Shown: positions 50,674 to 60,104, numbered from the stretch's first letter. The stretch: DNA of 64,000 nucleotides from an uncultured Robinsoniella sp. (GCA_900539655.1 UQCR01000013.1:1-64000); one strand, 5' to 3'. Notes: a model not told the origin generated them from the letters alone. Numbers and translations: made by a program.

Positions 50674-52544
50674 TGAAAAAAGCGGCACAAAAAATTTACC
50701 TGATTTTAATTTTCATTTTACTGTATGCACCGATTGCAACTTTGATTGTACTCTCCTTTAACGCTTCCAAGACCCGTGCCAAATGGGGAGGCTTTACATT
50801 AAAGTGGTACAAAGCGCTATTCCAGAACGATCAGATTATGAATGCTTTTTATACAACGCTGATTATCGCACTGCTCTCTGCTCTGATCGCTACCTTAATC
50901 GGAACGATGGCGGCTATTGGCATTCAGAGTATGAAACGGAAATACCGCACCCTGTTTAACGGCCTTGCCAACATTCCAATGGTAAATGCTGAAATTGTAA
51001 CCGGTGTGTCCCTCATGCTCCTTTTCATAGCGTTTCATGTGACTTTGGGATTTAGTACAATCCTGATGGCGCACATAACGTTTAATATTCCATATGTTAT
51101 GTTGAGCGTAGCTCCGAAGCTGAAACAGACCAAGCGCAGCACTTATGAAGCGGCACTGGATCTTGGAGCATCGCCCCTGTATGCTTTTTTTAAAGTGGTA
51201 TTTCCTGATATAATGCCCGGTGTTCTGTCCGGTTTTCTGCTGGCGTTTACCATGTCCCTGGATGATTTTGTAATCACCCACTTTACCAAGGGACCGGGAA
51301 TTGACACTTTATCCACAAAAATTTATACAGAAGTACGTAAGGGAATCAAACCGGAAATGTATGCACTCTCCACTCTTCTGTTTGTATCCGTACTGGTTCT
51401 GCTGATTCTGGTAAACATGTCACCAAAAGATCAGGCACAGGACAAAAAAACAGAGATAAAGAAGAAAACAAAGCTGGCAGGTGTGTTTAAAAAAGCTGTT
51501 CCGGCACTTATGGCAGCTGTTATTGTGATCGGCGGCTTTTATTATGGCTCTCAGGGCTCTCTGGCGGGGGATAACAAGGTGATTGTCTATAACTGGGGAG
51601 AATATATGGATCCGGAAGTAATAACCATGTTTGAGGCGGAAACGGGCATCGATGTTATCTATGAGGAATACGAAACAAATGAAATTATGTATCCGAAAAT
51701 AAAATCCGGTGCAATCGCATATGATGTAGTCTGCCCCTCCGATTATATGATCCAGCGTATGCGGGAAAATGACCTGCTGGCGGAAATTAACTTTGACAAT
51801 ATACCAAATATTAAGAACATCGGGAAAACTTATTTGGAAAAATCCAGGGAGTTTGATCCCCAAAACCTCTACGCCGTACCCTATTGCTGGGGAACGGTGG
51901 GGATTCTCTACAACAAGACTATGGTGGATGAGCCTATTGACAGCTGGTCCGTATTGTGGGATCCGAAATACAAGGATAATATTTTAATGCAGGACAGTGT
52001 CAGGGATGCTTTTGCTGTTGCGTTAAAAGAACTGGGCTATTCATTGAATTCATCTGATCTGGATGAACTGACCGAAGCCAAAGATCTGCTCATTCAACAG
52101 AAACCATTGGTTCAGGCTTATGTCATTGACCAGGTGCGGGATAAAATGATCGGAAATGAAGCTGCTCTGGGTGTTATTTATTCCGGAGAAGCAATCTATA
52201 CAAAGACCGAGAATGCGGATCTGGAATATGTGGTGCCAAAAGAAGGTTCCAATATGTGGATTGATTCCTGGGTGATCCCTAAGAATGCAGAACACAAAGA
52301 AAATGCTGAAGCTTTTATTAACTTCTTATGCCGCCCGGATATTGCATTGATGAATTTTAATTACATTACCTATTCTACACCCAATACAGAGGCGCGTAAA
52401 ATGATAGAGGATGATGCAATCCGCAACAGCCCCGTTGCTTATCCGGATGATTCCGTATTGAGCCGTTGTGAAACCTTCCGCTATCTGGGCGATAAGGTTG
52501 ATCAGACCTATAATGAATTATGGAACAAAGTAAAATCAAATTAG
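50673..52544 (+). CDS. potCD: Fused permease PotC and polyamine-binding protein PotD
   Basis: A 623-residue fusion. Residues 1-250 are a PotC permease with six helices and EAA loop EAALDLGASPLYAFFKVVF. A charged linker and an extra membrane segment (about 273-292) follow, then a PotD-type substrate-binding domain from about 303 (VIVYNWGEYMDPEVITMFEAETGI, later AVPYCWGTVGILYNK). The binding domain is therefore tethered to the transporter instead of being a free lipoprotein; no lipobox cysteine is present. This fusion occurs in other clostridia. Confidence 0.93.
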   Translation: MKKAAQKIYLILIFILLYAPIATLIVLSFNASKTRAKWGGFTLKWYKALFQNDQIMNAFYTTLIIALLSALIATLIGTMAAIGIQSMKRKYRTLFNGLANIPMVNAEIVTGVSLMLLFIAFHVTLGFSTILMAHITFNIPYVMLSVAPKLKQTKRSTYEAALDLGASPLYAFFKVVFPDIMPGVLSGFLLAFTMSLDDFVITHFTKGPGIDTLSTKIYTEVRKGIKPEMYALSTLLFVSVLVLLILVNMSPKDQAQDKKTEIKKKTKLAGVFKKAVPALMAAVIVIGGFYYGSQGSLAGDNKVIVYNWGEYMDPEVITMFEAETGIDVIYEEYETNEIMYPKIKSGAIAYDVVCPSDYMIQRMRENDLLAEINFDNIPNIKNIGKTYLEKSREFDPQNLYAVPYCWGTVGILYNKTMVDEPIDSWSVLWDPKYKDNILMQDSVRDAFAVALKELGYSLNSSDLDELTEAKDLLIQQKPLVQAYVIDQVRDKMIGNEAALGVIYSGEAIYTKTENADLEYVVPKEGSNMWIDSWVIPKNAEHKENAEAFINFLCRPDIALMNFNYITYSTPNTEARKMIEDDAIRNSPVAYPDDSVLSRCETFRYLGDKVDQTYNELWNKVKSN

Positions 52545-52556
52545 GAGGTATGTATC

Positions 52557-53063
52557 ATGAGTTTCAAAGAAATCAAAGCAACAGAATTACAGAAAAATCC
52601 TTTCCAGATGATTGGAAAAGAATGGCTGCTGGTTACCGCTAAAAATGGTGACAAATGCAACACTATGACCGCTTCCTGGGGCGGTGTGGGCATTATGTGG
52701 GGGAAAAACGTCGCATATGTCTTTATTCGTCCCCAGCGCTACACAAAAGAATTTATTGATGCATCATCTACATTTTCACTGTCTGTACTGGATGAGTCAT
52801 ACCGCAAAACGTTAACCTACCTGGGCACTGTTTCGGGTAGAGACGAAAACAAAATCGAAAAATCCGGGCTTACGGTGGCAATGGAATCTGAAACGCCGTA
52901 CTTTGAAGAAGCCGAAACCGTGATGGTTTGCCGCAAGCTCTATGCCCAGGAATATGATCCTGCCTGCTTTATTGATAAGAGCTGTGACGAAAAGTGGTAT
53001 CCTCAGAAGGATTACCATACGATGTATATAGTTGAAATTGAAAAAGTTCTGGTTAAAGAATAG
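52557..53063 (+). CDS. Flavin reductase family protein
   Basis: A 168-residue FMN-binding split-barrel protein. The pattern NTMTASWGGVGIMW and FIRPQRYTKEFID is typical of flavoredoxin-like members that bind FMN and reduce flavins or other acceptors. It is the last gene of the polyamine operon, 12 nt after potCD with AGGAGG; its connection to polyamines is not obvious. Confidence 0.88.
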   Translation: MSFKEIKATELQKNPFQMIGKEWLLVTAKNGDKCNTMTASWGGVGIMWGKNVAYVFIRPQRYTKEFIDASSTFSLSVLDESYRKTLTYLGTVSGRDENKIEKSGLTVAMESETPYFEEAETVMVCRKLYAQEYDPACFIDKSCDEKWYPQKDYHTMYIVEIEKVLVKE

Positions 53064-53085
53064 TAATGAAATTTATGATTTAAGT

Positions 53086-53127
53086 AAAAAAGGGATGCCG
53101 GATTATTTTATCCGGCATCCTCTTTTT
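53086..53127. terminator. Bidirectional terminator between the flavin reductase and the NSS transporter
   Basis: Perfect 10-bp stem GGATGCCGGA/TCCGGCATCC with AAAAAA before and TCTTTTT after, between convergent genes. A second inverted repeat AGCTTTC/GAAAGCT lies at about 53151-53174. Confidence 0.92.
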
Positions 53128-53195
53128 ATACGCGCATTTATTCACAGGAGCTTTCGAAAAACTTAGAAAGCTTGTGTACATTCCGCTTTTAATTT

Positions 53196-54563
53196 CTAAA
53201 AGAATTTAACTACATAGCCCTGTATAAAGATCGCCAGTACAATGATCGGCAGGATCCAGGTTACATATACTCTTGCCCAGGTGGGGAATTTCATCCCTAT
53301 TCCGGCATTGGCTTCTGCAGTAAACTTCTTAAATCCCCATCCATAGCGGCTGGTACAAAACAAAAGATATACCAGACTGCCAAGGGGCAGTAAATTGTTG
53401 CTGACGATAAAATCTTCCAGATCCAATACATTTGTTCCCGGACCGAAAGGTGTAAATCCGCTCAGCAGATTAAAGCCCAGCACACATGGCATGGAGAGAA
53501 TAATGATTACGATTAAATTTACCGCTACAGCTTTCCCTCTGCTGCATCCCGTTAAGTCCATTGCAAAGGAAATAATATTCTCAAATACGGCAATGATAGT
53601 TGAAATGGCAGCAAAGGACATGAATAAGAAGAAAAGGCTTCCCCATACTCTTCCGCCACTCATTTCATTAAATACATTAGGTAAAGTTATAAAAATAAGA
53701 CTGGGACCGCTGTCCGGTTTGATATTATACGCAAAACATGCCGGGAATATAATTAAACCAGCCATAAGTGCTACAAAGGTGTCCAATATGGTAACGCTTA
53801 CTGCTTCTCCTGTCAGTGACCGGTCTTTGCCAATATAACTGCCAAAAATAGCAAGGGCGCCGATTCCAAGGCTTAAGGTAAAGAATGCCTGGCCCATGGC
53901 TGCAAAAATACTCTCTGAAATCCCTGATTCTACCAGTTTATTAAAGTCCGGATATAAATAAAATTTAAGTCCGGTTGAACTGCCTTCTAACATTATAGAA
54001 CGGACTGCCAGAATGATCATAAGTGCCAGAAGGCTGACCATCATAACTTTTGTAATCTTCTCAACGCCGTTTTTCAATCCTTTTGCGCAGATTCCAAAAC
54101 ACACAATTACAACGGCGATCATGCATACTGTCATAAGTAACGGCTGTCCCATTAAGTCACCAAATGCTCCGGAAACCTGTTCTGAATTCATGCCCTCAAA
54201 TTGTCCGGCAGCCATTTTGAAGAAATAGAGGATCATCCAGCCGCCGATTGTAGTATAGAACATCATCAGCAGGTAATTTCCCGCAATTGCCCCAAATTTG
54301 TATAAATGCCATTTTGTTCCTTTTGGTTCCAGCACGTCAAATGACAATGCCGCACTCTTCTGGCTTCCCCGCCCTACCGCAAATTCCATTACCACAATGG
54401 GTAATCCCAGTATGAGCAGAAAAAATAAATAAACTAATACGAATGCCGCTCCTCCATATTTTCCCGTAATATAAGGGAAACGCCAAACATTTCCAAGCCC
54501 GATTGCACATCCAGCCGATATCAGGATAAAGCCCAATCGGGAGGAAAACTTCTCTCTTTCCAT
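53196..54563 (-). CDS. Sodium-dependent amino-acid transporter (NSS family)
   Basis: A 455-residue LeuT-fold symporter with about eleven membrane helices. The N-terminal signature GFILISAGCAIGLGNVWRFPYITGKYGGAAF holds the Na+ and substrate sites (unwound helix 1), and helix 6 carries the LSLGIGALAIFGSY region. Bacterial NSS proteins import amino acids such as Trp, Tyr or Leu; substrate cannot be read here. Start ATG has AAAGGAG. A single-gene unit with an operator-like inverted repeat. Confidence 0.92.
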   Translation of the reverse strand: MEREKFSSRLGFILISAGCAIGLGNVWRFPYITGKYGGAAFVLVYLFFLLILGLPIVVMEFAVGRGSQKSAALSFDVLEPKGTKWHLYKFGAIAGNYLLMMFYTTIGGWMILYFFKMAAGQFEGMNSEQVSGAFGDLMGQPLLMTVCMIAVVIVCFGICAKGLKNGVEKITKVMMVSLLALMIILAVRSIMLEGSSTGLKFYLYPDFNKLVESGISESIFAAMGQAFFTLSLGIGALAIFGSYIGKDRSLTGEAVSVTILDTFVALMAGLIIFPACFAYNIKPDSGPSLIFITLPNVFNEMSGGRVWGSLFFLFMSFAAISTIIAVFENIISFAMDLTGCSRGKAVAVNLIVIIILSMPCVLGFNLLSGFTPFGPGTNVLDLEDFIVSNNLLPLGSLVYLLFCTSRYGWGFKKFTAEANAGIGMKFPTWARVYVTWILPIIVLAIFIQGYVVKFF

Positions 54564-54595
54564 ATCTGTCTCCTTTTAAAAGTTCTTTTCTAACT

Positions 54596-54634
54596 ATTTT
54601 ACACGAATTTTGTATATATGAAAAGCAAAATTCG
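54596..54634 (-). promoter_or_regulatory. Promoter and inverted repeat of the NSS transporter gene
   Basis: TTTTCA (54619-54624), 17 nt, TAAAAT (54596-54601) on the minus strand. Perfect 9-bp arms CGAATTTTG (54604-54612) and CAAAATTCG (54626-54634), two helical turns centre to centre, lie across the spacer and just upstream of the -35, as in a repressor site. Confidence 0.5.
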
Positions 54635-54675
54635 CTTTTTTCAATAAATTTGGTAGAAGTTTAAAGCGTTGATGC

Positions 54676-54704
54676 TTTAAAACGTTGAGTTGTATTAGTA
54701 TAAT
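54676..54704 (+). promoter_or_regulatory. Promoter for the RluA-family gene
   Basis: TTTAAA, 17 nt, TATAAT. Transcription would begin near 54711, which argues against the far-upstream ATG at 54714 as the start of the protein. Confidence 0.6.
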
Positions 54705-54815
54705 ATACTATTTATGCAAAGAGCGGTATCCTATCTTCATTTGACACACCTTTCTCATTACGGTAAACTAAAAGGGATCTTACATCAGAAAAAAGAAAGG
54801 TTGACGAATACATTT

Positions 54816-55703
54816 ATGGAAAGAACTCTGATTTATTATATAGATTCACAAAGCAGCGGCAAAAATATCACTGCTTTTTTAAAGGAAAAGGGATATTCCA
54901 GGCATATCTTTACCCATTTAAAACGTACCGAATATGGTATTTTGAAAAATGGAAAGTGGGCATATACCTCAGAGCAGCTGCAGGAGGGAGATGAATTGAC
55001 GGTACAGATTGTAGAAGAAGCTTCTTCCAGCCAGATCGTGCCGGTTAAAATGGAACTTGTAATTGTATATGAGGATGAAGATATTCTGATCCTTGATAAA
55101 GCTTCAGATATGCCCATTCATCCCTCTATTCACAACTATGAAAATACCCTCGCAAACGGGCTTGCGCATTATTTTGCCAGTAAAGGTATTGCATTTACTT
55201 ACCGCTGCATTAACCGCCTGGACAGAGACACTACCGGGCTATTAATTATTGCGAAAAACATGTTGAGTGCTGCTGTTTTGTCCGATATGGTAAAGAGCCG
55301 GAAGATTCACCGGGAATATCTTGCTGTGGCACAGGGGGAAATACCGGATTCTGGCATCATAGATGCGCCAATTGCCAGAAAAGAAAATTCAGCCATTGAA
55401 CGCATAGTTGATTTCCGGCGGGGAGAACGGGCGGTGACCTATTACAGGCGTCTGTCATATAAAAACGGGTACTCCCTGGTTTCCCTGAAGCTGGAAACCG
55501 GGCGTACCCATCAGATTCGTGTTCATATGAAATATTTAGGTTATCCGCTGCCTGGAGATTTTCTGTATAATCCGCAGTACAGCAGAATTAAAAGGCAGGC
55601 ACTCCATTCCCACAGACTGGAATTTGTTCATCCGATTACAAATGAAAAACTGGTATTCACTTCTCCTCTGCCCCCAGATATGCAATTCGAACAATGGGAT
55701 TAA
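54816..55703 (+). CDS. RluA family pseudouridine synthase
   Basis: A 295-residue enzyme that turns specific uridines in rRNA or tRNA into pseudouridine. The S4-like N-terminal part precedes the catalytic region CINRLDRDTTGLLIIAKN with the active-site Asp, then KIHREYLAVAQG and LETGRTHQIRVHMKYLGYPLPGD. The ATG at 54816 fits the family N-terminus (MERTLIYYIDS); an in-frame ATG at 54714 adds 34 unlike residues. Confidence 0.9.
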   Translation: MERTLIYYIDSQSSGKNITAFLKEKGYSRHIFTHLKRTEYGILKNGKWAYTSEQLQEGDELTVQIVEEASSSQIVPVKMELVIVYEDEDILILDKASDMPIHPSIHNYENTLANGLAHYFASKGIAFTYRCINRLDRDTTGLLIIAKNMLSAAVLSDMVKSRKIHREYLAVAQGEIPDSGIIDAPIARKENSAIERIVDFRRGERAVTYYRRLSYKNGYSLVSLKLETGRTHQIRVHMKYLGYPLPGDFLYNPQYSRIKRQALHSHRLEFVHPITNEKLVFTSPLPPDMQFEQWD

Positions 55704-55719
55704 ATAGGGCTTCTGCGTA

Positions 55720-56223
55720 CTAAATATTTCCGCGAATTCTTGGAACCTCATCGATATGCAGATACCGGCTGATACATTTAACAACCAAATCATGATCGGA
55801 TACGTGATCAAGGCCGGATACGATAACACCGCCAATGACGCCGACTTCTTCCACACGGATCGGGAAACCGCCGCCGCAGGCTGCATAGTCTTTGGGATCC
55901 ATGAAGCGCTCCTCCAGGGTTTCTTCTGCTTTTCGAAGCAGCATGTAAGCCCGCAGGCTGCTCTGTTCTAATCTGCGCACCGTATTGAACTTTCTTGCCA
56001 TCCAGCTTTCATTGTCCATGTTTGTCCGATTTGATGCGTATTGGAAAACCACATATCCATTATTCAAACGGATACTCACTGCTACCGGAAGGCTTCTTCT
56101 CTTTGCTTCCATTACGATCAGATTTCCAAGTTCCCAAGCATCTTCATTTGTAAAATGAGAAAACTGAAGAATTTCTTCCTGCATCTCAAGCATAGCAATT
56201 AATTCGTCTACTGTCATAGTCAT
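55720..56223 (-). CDS. UPF0303 / HbpS-like (DUF336) family protein
   Basis: A 167-residue protein of the UPF0303 branch of the GlcG/HbpS (heme-degrading domain) fold, with GGGFPIRVEEVGVIGGVIVSGLDHVSDHDLVV as the conserved C-terminal part. Its function is not established; relatives bind heme or cobalamin or act as chaperone adapters. It closes the PTS gene cluster, 91 nt after ptsH. Confidence 0.85.
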   Translation of the reverse strand: MTMTVDELIAMLEMQEEILQFSHFTNEDAWELGNLIVMEAKRRSLPVAVSIRLNNGYVVFQYASNRTNMDNESWMARKFNTVRRLEQSSLRAYMLLRKAEETLEERFMDPKDYAACGGGFPIRVEEVGVIGGVIVSGLDHVSDHDLVVKCISRYLHIDEVPRIRGNI

Positions 56224-56314
56224 TCCTCCTAGTGTGAAAATGATGATATGTTGTCATTATACTACTAATTGACGGAAAAGAAAAGAGGGGTGTAGACTTA
56301 ACAGAGCATATCAA

Positions 56315-56572
56315 TTACAGGTTGGTTTTAAAAAATGCTTCGATAGCTTCAATTGCTGCAGCTTCATCATCACCTTCTGCTGTAACGGTTACATTGGCAC
56401 CCTGTTTTACGCCCAGGCTCATAACAGCCATCAGTTTTCTGAGGTCTGCACTTTTCTCACCTGTTGTCAGGGTCAGTTTGGATGTAAATGGTTTTGCCTC
56501 TTTTACCAACAGTCCTGCGGGTCTTGCGTGAATTCCAATTTCGTCTGTAATTACATAATTAAATGATTTCAT
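56315..56572 (-). CDS. ptsH: Phosphocarrier protein HPr with Lys at position 46
   Basis: An 85-residue PTS phosphocarrier that passes phosphate from enzyme I to the EIIA domain. H15 lies in GIHARPAG. The residue aligned with regulatory Ser46 is K46 (LRKLMAVMSLG), so it should not be a target of HPr kinase and should not signal to CcpA at that site. The ATG at 56572 has AGGTGG 8 nt upstream. It follows the EIIABC gene by about 100 nt. Confidence 0.93.
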   Translation of the reverse strand: MKSFNYVITDEIGIHARPAGLLVKEAKPFTSKLTLTTGEKSADLRKLMAVMSLGVKQGANVTVTAEGDDEAAAIEAIEAFFKTNL

Positions 56573-56674
56573 AGTTATTTCCACCTTTCGTTTTTTATCT
56601 ATTGTTATGGCAGTCTGAAATCAGCCGGGATGATCCGGCATGGTCATTCATTAGACTGCGCAGATAACCAAATA

Positions 56675-58816
56675 CTATTGAATGTTAAACAGTTGCTGTT
56701 CCCGCTCTATTGTCCCGGAATTTACAATCGTAATTGCGCGATAGTCATCAGTATTGGATACAATGACGGGAGTTACCGTTCTGTAGTTTTCGCTCTTTAT
56801 GCCTTCCAGATCCACGTCGGCAAGAAGGTCTCCGGTTTTGACATGATCTCCGTCTTTCACATGAATATCATAATACTTTCCATTTAACTGAACAGTATCA
56901 ATTCCCACATGGATCAGTAACTCGACACCTTCATCTGAGGTGAGTCCAATGGCATGCTTGGTATCAAATACCATTGATACGACGCCGTCAAAAGGTGCCG
57001 TTACCCTGCCGTCTTCGGGTTCAATGGCAGCACCGTCTCCCAGCATCCCTTCTGAAAATACGCCGTCGTCCACTTCTTCTAAAGGAATTGCTTTCCCTTT
57101 CATGGGGGCGAAAACCGTATAGACCTTATTGGAAGGGTTAGTATTATTATACTCCCCGGATGACTTCCCGGCAATCTCAGGATGATTAAAATCTAGATCA
57201 TGATCATGATCGCTCTCAGGACTTGCCAGATAATCCTCCAGATTGGATTTGATTACCGTGACTTTCGGTCCGTAAATGACCTGGATTCCGTTTCCTTTCA
57301 TGATCACGCCTGCTGCCCCGCTGGCTTTTAAGAGATCCTGGTCTACCTTGTCTTTGTCTTCTACCGTTATGCGAAGCCTTGTTGCACAGCAATCCACATC
57401 GCTGATATTGAGCTTTCCTCCAAGTCCCCTGGTAATCATTGCTGACTGTTCATCTGTGCTGTTACCGCCGCTATTTCCCTGGCCGGTTCCCTTCTTTCCT
57501 TCCACGTCTGCCCTGCGGTAAAGCTTAACTTCCTCTTCCCCATCTTCACGCCCGGGCGTCTTCAGGTTGAATTTCGTTATGAGAAAACGAAACAGGAAAT
57601 AGTAGATGATAAAATATACAATGCCAATTACGACGACCCAAAGCCAGCTTGTCTTGGCATTTCCCTGCATGATTCCAAAAAGTGTCAGGTCAATAAGCCC
57701 TCCGGAAAAAGTCATGCCTACGCCCACTCCAAAAATGTGTGTGAACATATATGCCAGACCCGCCAGTACACAATGAATGGCATACATAAGGGGTGCAACA
57801 AACAGGAAAGTAAATTCCAGAGGCTCTGTGATACCGGTGATCATTGCAGTCAGAGCTGCAGAAATTAAAAGACCGCCCACTACTTTTTTCTTTTCCGGTC
57901 TGGCACAGCGGTACATAGCAAGCGCTGCTCCCGGAAGTCCGAATATCATAAATACAAATTTACCTGACATAAACCGGCAGGCATCCACGCTAAAATGCGT
58001 AATTGCCGGGTCAGCTAACTGAGCAAAGAAAATGTTCTGTGCACCTTCCACATAGGCGCCTGCTACTGTTGCAGTGCCACCCACTGCTGTCTGCCAGAAA
58101 GGCAGGTAAAATACATGATGAAGTCCGAACGGAATCAAAGCCCGCTCGATTAATCCATAGAGCCAGGTTCCAAAATAACCGGAGCTCATAACAAATTGTC
58201 CAAGGCTGTTAATTCCATTCTGAATAAACGGCCAGATATAAAACATCAGGATGCCCACAATCATGTATACAGCGGCCGATATAATAGGCACAAACCGTGT
58301 TCCTCCAAAGAATGACAGAACCTGGGGAAGCTGTATTTTGTAAAAACGGTTATGGAGTGCGGCAACGCCAAGTCCTACAATAATACCGCCGAACACGCCC
58401 ATCTGCAGGGAAGTAATGCCAACAACGGAAGTGGTTGCACCTTCCAGCATATTTTCGGGCCCGCCCTGTGCAGTAATCAAAGCGCCTATAGACGCATGCA
58501 TGACAAAAAATGCGATGGCACCTGACAACGCCGCAACTTCTTTTTCTTTTTTTGCCATTCCAATGGCAACACCCATGGCAAATATTATAGGCAGGTTGCT
58601 GAACACAATACTTCCGGCAGCATTTAACACGGTTAAAATTGTATAAATAAATGTTCCGGGTCCCATGATGTTCATTAAATGATAGGTCTTAAGCATCGTC
58701 TCATTTGTAAATGAACCGCCAATTCCCAGAAATAGTCCCGCAATGGGTAAAATAGCGATTGGCAGCATAAATGATCTGCCTACACGCTGCAATATACCAA
58801 AAATTTTATCTTTCAT
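56675..58816 (-). CDS. ptsG: PTS glucose-type transporter subunit EIICBA
   Basis: A 713-residue fusion in the order C-B-A. The EIIC domain (1-420) has about ten membrane segments and the GITEPLEFTFLFVAPLMY signature; EIIB (about 455-530) carries the phospho-cysteine in ISDVDCCATRLRI; EIIA (about 565-713) carries the histidine in VELLIHVGIDTVQLNG. The pattern fits glucose or a closely related sugar such as N-acetylglucosamine. A RAT site and terminator in the leader link it to the antiterminator gene upstream. Confidence 0.93.
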   Translation of the reverse strand: MKDKIFGILQRVGRSFMLPIAILPIAGLFLGIGGSFTNETMLKTYHLMNIMGPGTFIYTILTVLNAAGSIVFSNLPIIFAMGVAIGMAKKEKEVAALSGAIAFFVMHASIGALITAQGGPENMLEGATTSVVGITSLQMGVFGGIIVGLGVAALHNRFYKIQLPQVLSFFGGTRFVPIISAAVYMIVGILMFYIWPFIQNGINSLGQFVMSSGYFGTWLYGLIERALIPFGLHHVFYLPFWQTAVGGTATVAGAYVEGAQNIFFAQLADPAITHFSVDACRFMSGKFVFMIFGLPGAALAMYRCARPEKKKVVGGLLISAALTAMITGITEPLEFTFLFVAPLMYAIHCVLAGLAYMFTHIFGVGVGMTFSGGLIDLTLFGIMQGNAKTSWLWVVVIGIVYFIIYYFLFRFLITKFNLKTPGREDGEEEVKLYRRADVEGKKGTGQGNSGGNSTDEQSAMITRGLGGKLNISDVDCCATRLRITVEDKDKVDQDLLKASGAAGVIMKGNGIQVIYGPKVTVIKSNLEDYLASPESDHDHDLDFNHPEIAGKSSGEYNNTNPSNKVYTVFAPMKGKAIPLEEVDDGVFSEGMLGDGAAIEPEDGRVTAPFDGVVSMVFDTKHAIGLTSDEGVELLIHVGIDTVQLNGKYYDIHVKDGDHVKTGDLLADVDLEGIKSENYRTVTPVIVSNTDDYRAITIVNSGTIEREQQLFNIQ

Positions 58817-58863
58817 TTTTTCTATTCCTCCTGAAAAATTTATATTATAATCTGATTCTGCAC

Positions 58864-58964
58864 AAAAAAAGACCGCAACAGAAAACCTGATAGTAGTATA
58901 CCCCAGCTGTAGATATCTACTATCAAATCCTGTCCGGTCTCGCCTGCATTACCAGTTACAATCC
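58864..58964 (-). promoter_or_regulatory. RAT antiterminator site and overlapping terminator before ptsG
   Basis: On the minus strand 58964-58936 reads GGATTGTAACTGGTAATGCA then GGCGAGACC, a clear ribonucleic antiterminator. Its last bases overlap a long terminator stem (AGACCGGACAGG ... CTGTTGCGGTCT followed by seven Ts, ending at 58864). Binding of the antiterminator protein to the RAT would prevent the terminator. Confidence 0.9.
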
Positions 58965-58967
58965 AGA

Positions 58968-59804
58968 TTATACAGTATTTGATACTCTTCTTAAATGTAT
59001 GGTGAGGAATATCATTTCTTCCTCAGTAATTTCTTTTTTATATGTCTCACGGATAAAGTTCCGGATCTCTTCGGAACACTTATAGTCATTTTTATAGCGT
59101 TTCTTGACCATTTTTTGAAAAGTTACATCATCATCTTTCGTAATCCGGTTGGAAAACAACCGCTGTCCGAAAAACTTAAGGTGCGTTATAAAACGTTCAT
59201 ATGCAAGAGAATGATCATCTAATTTCATCTGATAATAATGCTCTACAATATCTAAGACTTGTTGCATCATTTCCGTAATATTCACCATGTCACACATGTC
59301 TGTGTTTAACTCTGCATTAACAATATGAAGTGCGATAAAGCCCGCTTCATCTCTGGATAATTCCACATCCAGTCTTTCTTTAATAATCTCCAGGGCTTTG
59401 CATCCAATCTGAAATTCCTGAATATAAAAATTACGAATCTCCATCAGCAGCGCATTTCGGTACTCCATATTCTGACGCTTTCGTTCAATGGCGAAACTGA
59501 TATGGTCTGTCAGTGTAATATAAATATTTTCATTTAATTTTTTGCCCACGGTATTCCTGGCATAATCAATGATTTCCGTACAGGTTTCCACATAAGACAA
59601 CGGGATTTCCACCATTAATTCCTGCAATTTACCGGAAGCCTTTGGACTTTCCATTTTATAAACTTTTTCAATTTTGTCCCCGGGGATGAACTCATGAGGT
59701 TTTTGCTTAAATCCAATGCCAAGACCCCTGACGATGATCTCCTGCCCATCTTCATCAACGGAACATACAATATTATTATTGATAATCTTCGTTATCTCAT
59801 ACAT
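58968..59804 (-). CDS. BglG/LicT/GlcT-family transcription antiterminator
   Basis: A 278-residue protein: N-terminal RNA-binding CAT domain (1-55, MYEITKIINNNIVCSV, GLGIGFKQKPHE) and two PRD domains. PRD1 histidines are at LTDHISFAIER and FIALHIVNAE, PRD2 ones at FITHLKFFGQRLF and IFLTIHLRR; these are phosphorylated by the PTS to set activity. The gene is flanked by RAT sites on both sides, so it controls itself and ptsG, most likely in response to glucose. ATG 59804 is the family start. Confidence 0.93.
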   Translation of the reverse strand: MYEITKIINNNIVCSVDEDGQEIIVRGLGIGFKQKPHEFIPGDKIEKVYKMESPKASGKLQELMVEIPLSYVETCTEIIDYARNTVGKKLNENIYITLTDHISFAIERKRQNMEYRNALLMEIRNFYIQEFQIGCKALEIIKERLDVELSRDEAGFIALHIVNAELNTDMCDMVNITEMMQQVLDIVEHYYQMKLDDHSLAYERFITHLKFFGQRLFSNRITKDDDVTFQKMVKKRYKNDYKCSEEIRNFIRETYKKEITEEEMIFLTIHLRRVSNTV

Positions 59805-59907
59805 TCCTGTTTTATCTCCATTCCGTATCAAAACATGTAAAATCTAACAACGCCTTTTCGGCAGAATTAAAAAGGATCAGCAGGATTTATGTGGTTTCAA
59901 ACATAAA

Positions 59908-59979
59908 AAAAACCAACCCTGCAGAAAGTTGTCATACTCACTTCAAAGATGGTCTCGCCTGCATTACCAGTCACAATCC
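59908..59979 (-). promoter_or_regulatory. RAT antiterminator site and terminator before the antiterminator gene
   Basis: On the minus strand 59979-59951 reads GGATTGTGACTGGTAATGCA then GGCGAGACC, one base different from the ptsG RAT. It overlaps an imperfect stem (GACCATCTTTG ... CTGCAGGGTTGGTT) that ends in eight Ts at about 59908. Confidence 0.88.
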
Positions 59980-59996
59980 CTTATTTATCTTAAAAA

Positions 59997-60025
59997 AGGA
60001 TATCATATATTGCAGGTAGTGTCAA
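59997..60025 (-). promoter_or_regulatory. Promoter for the PTS antiterminator operon
   Basis: TTGACA, 17 nt, TATCCT on the minus strand, placing the start just before the RAT. Confidence 0.7.
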
Positions 60026-60062
60026 GTGGATTTACAAGAATAATTTGAACGCTGCCGCTGAA

Positions 60063-60095
60063 AACAGCCCGCTGACAGATATACAGCGGGCTGTT
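60063..60095 (-). terminator. Intrinsic terminator after the GH2 gene
   Basis: 12-bp stem AACAGCCCGCTG/CAGCGGGCTGTT with a 9-nt loop and TTTTC after it on the minus strand, 10 nt past the stop. Confidence 0.85.
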
Positions 60096-60104
60096 TCTAC
60101 ACTT

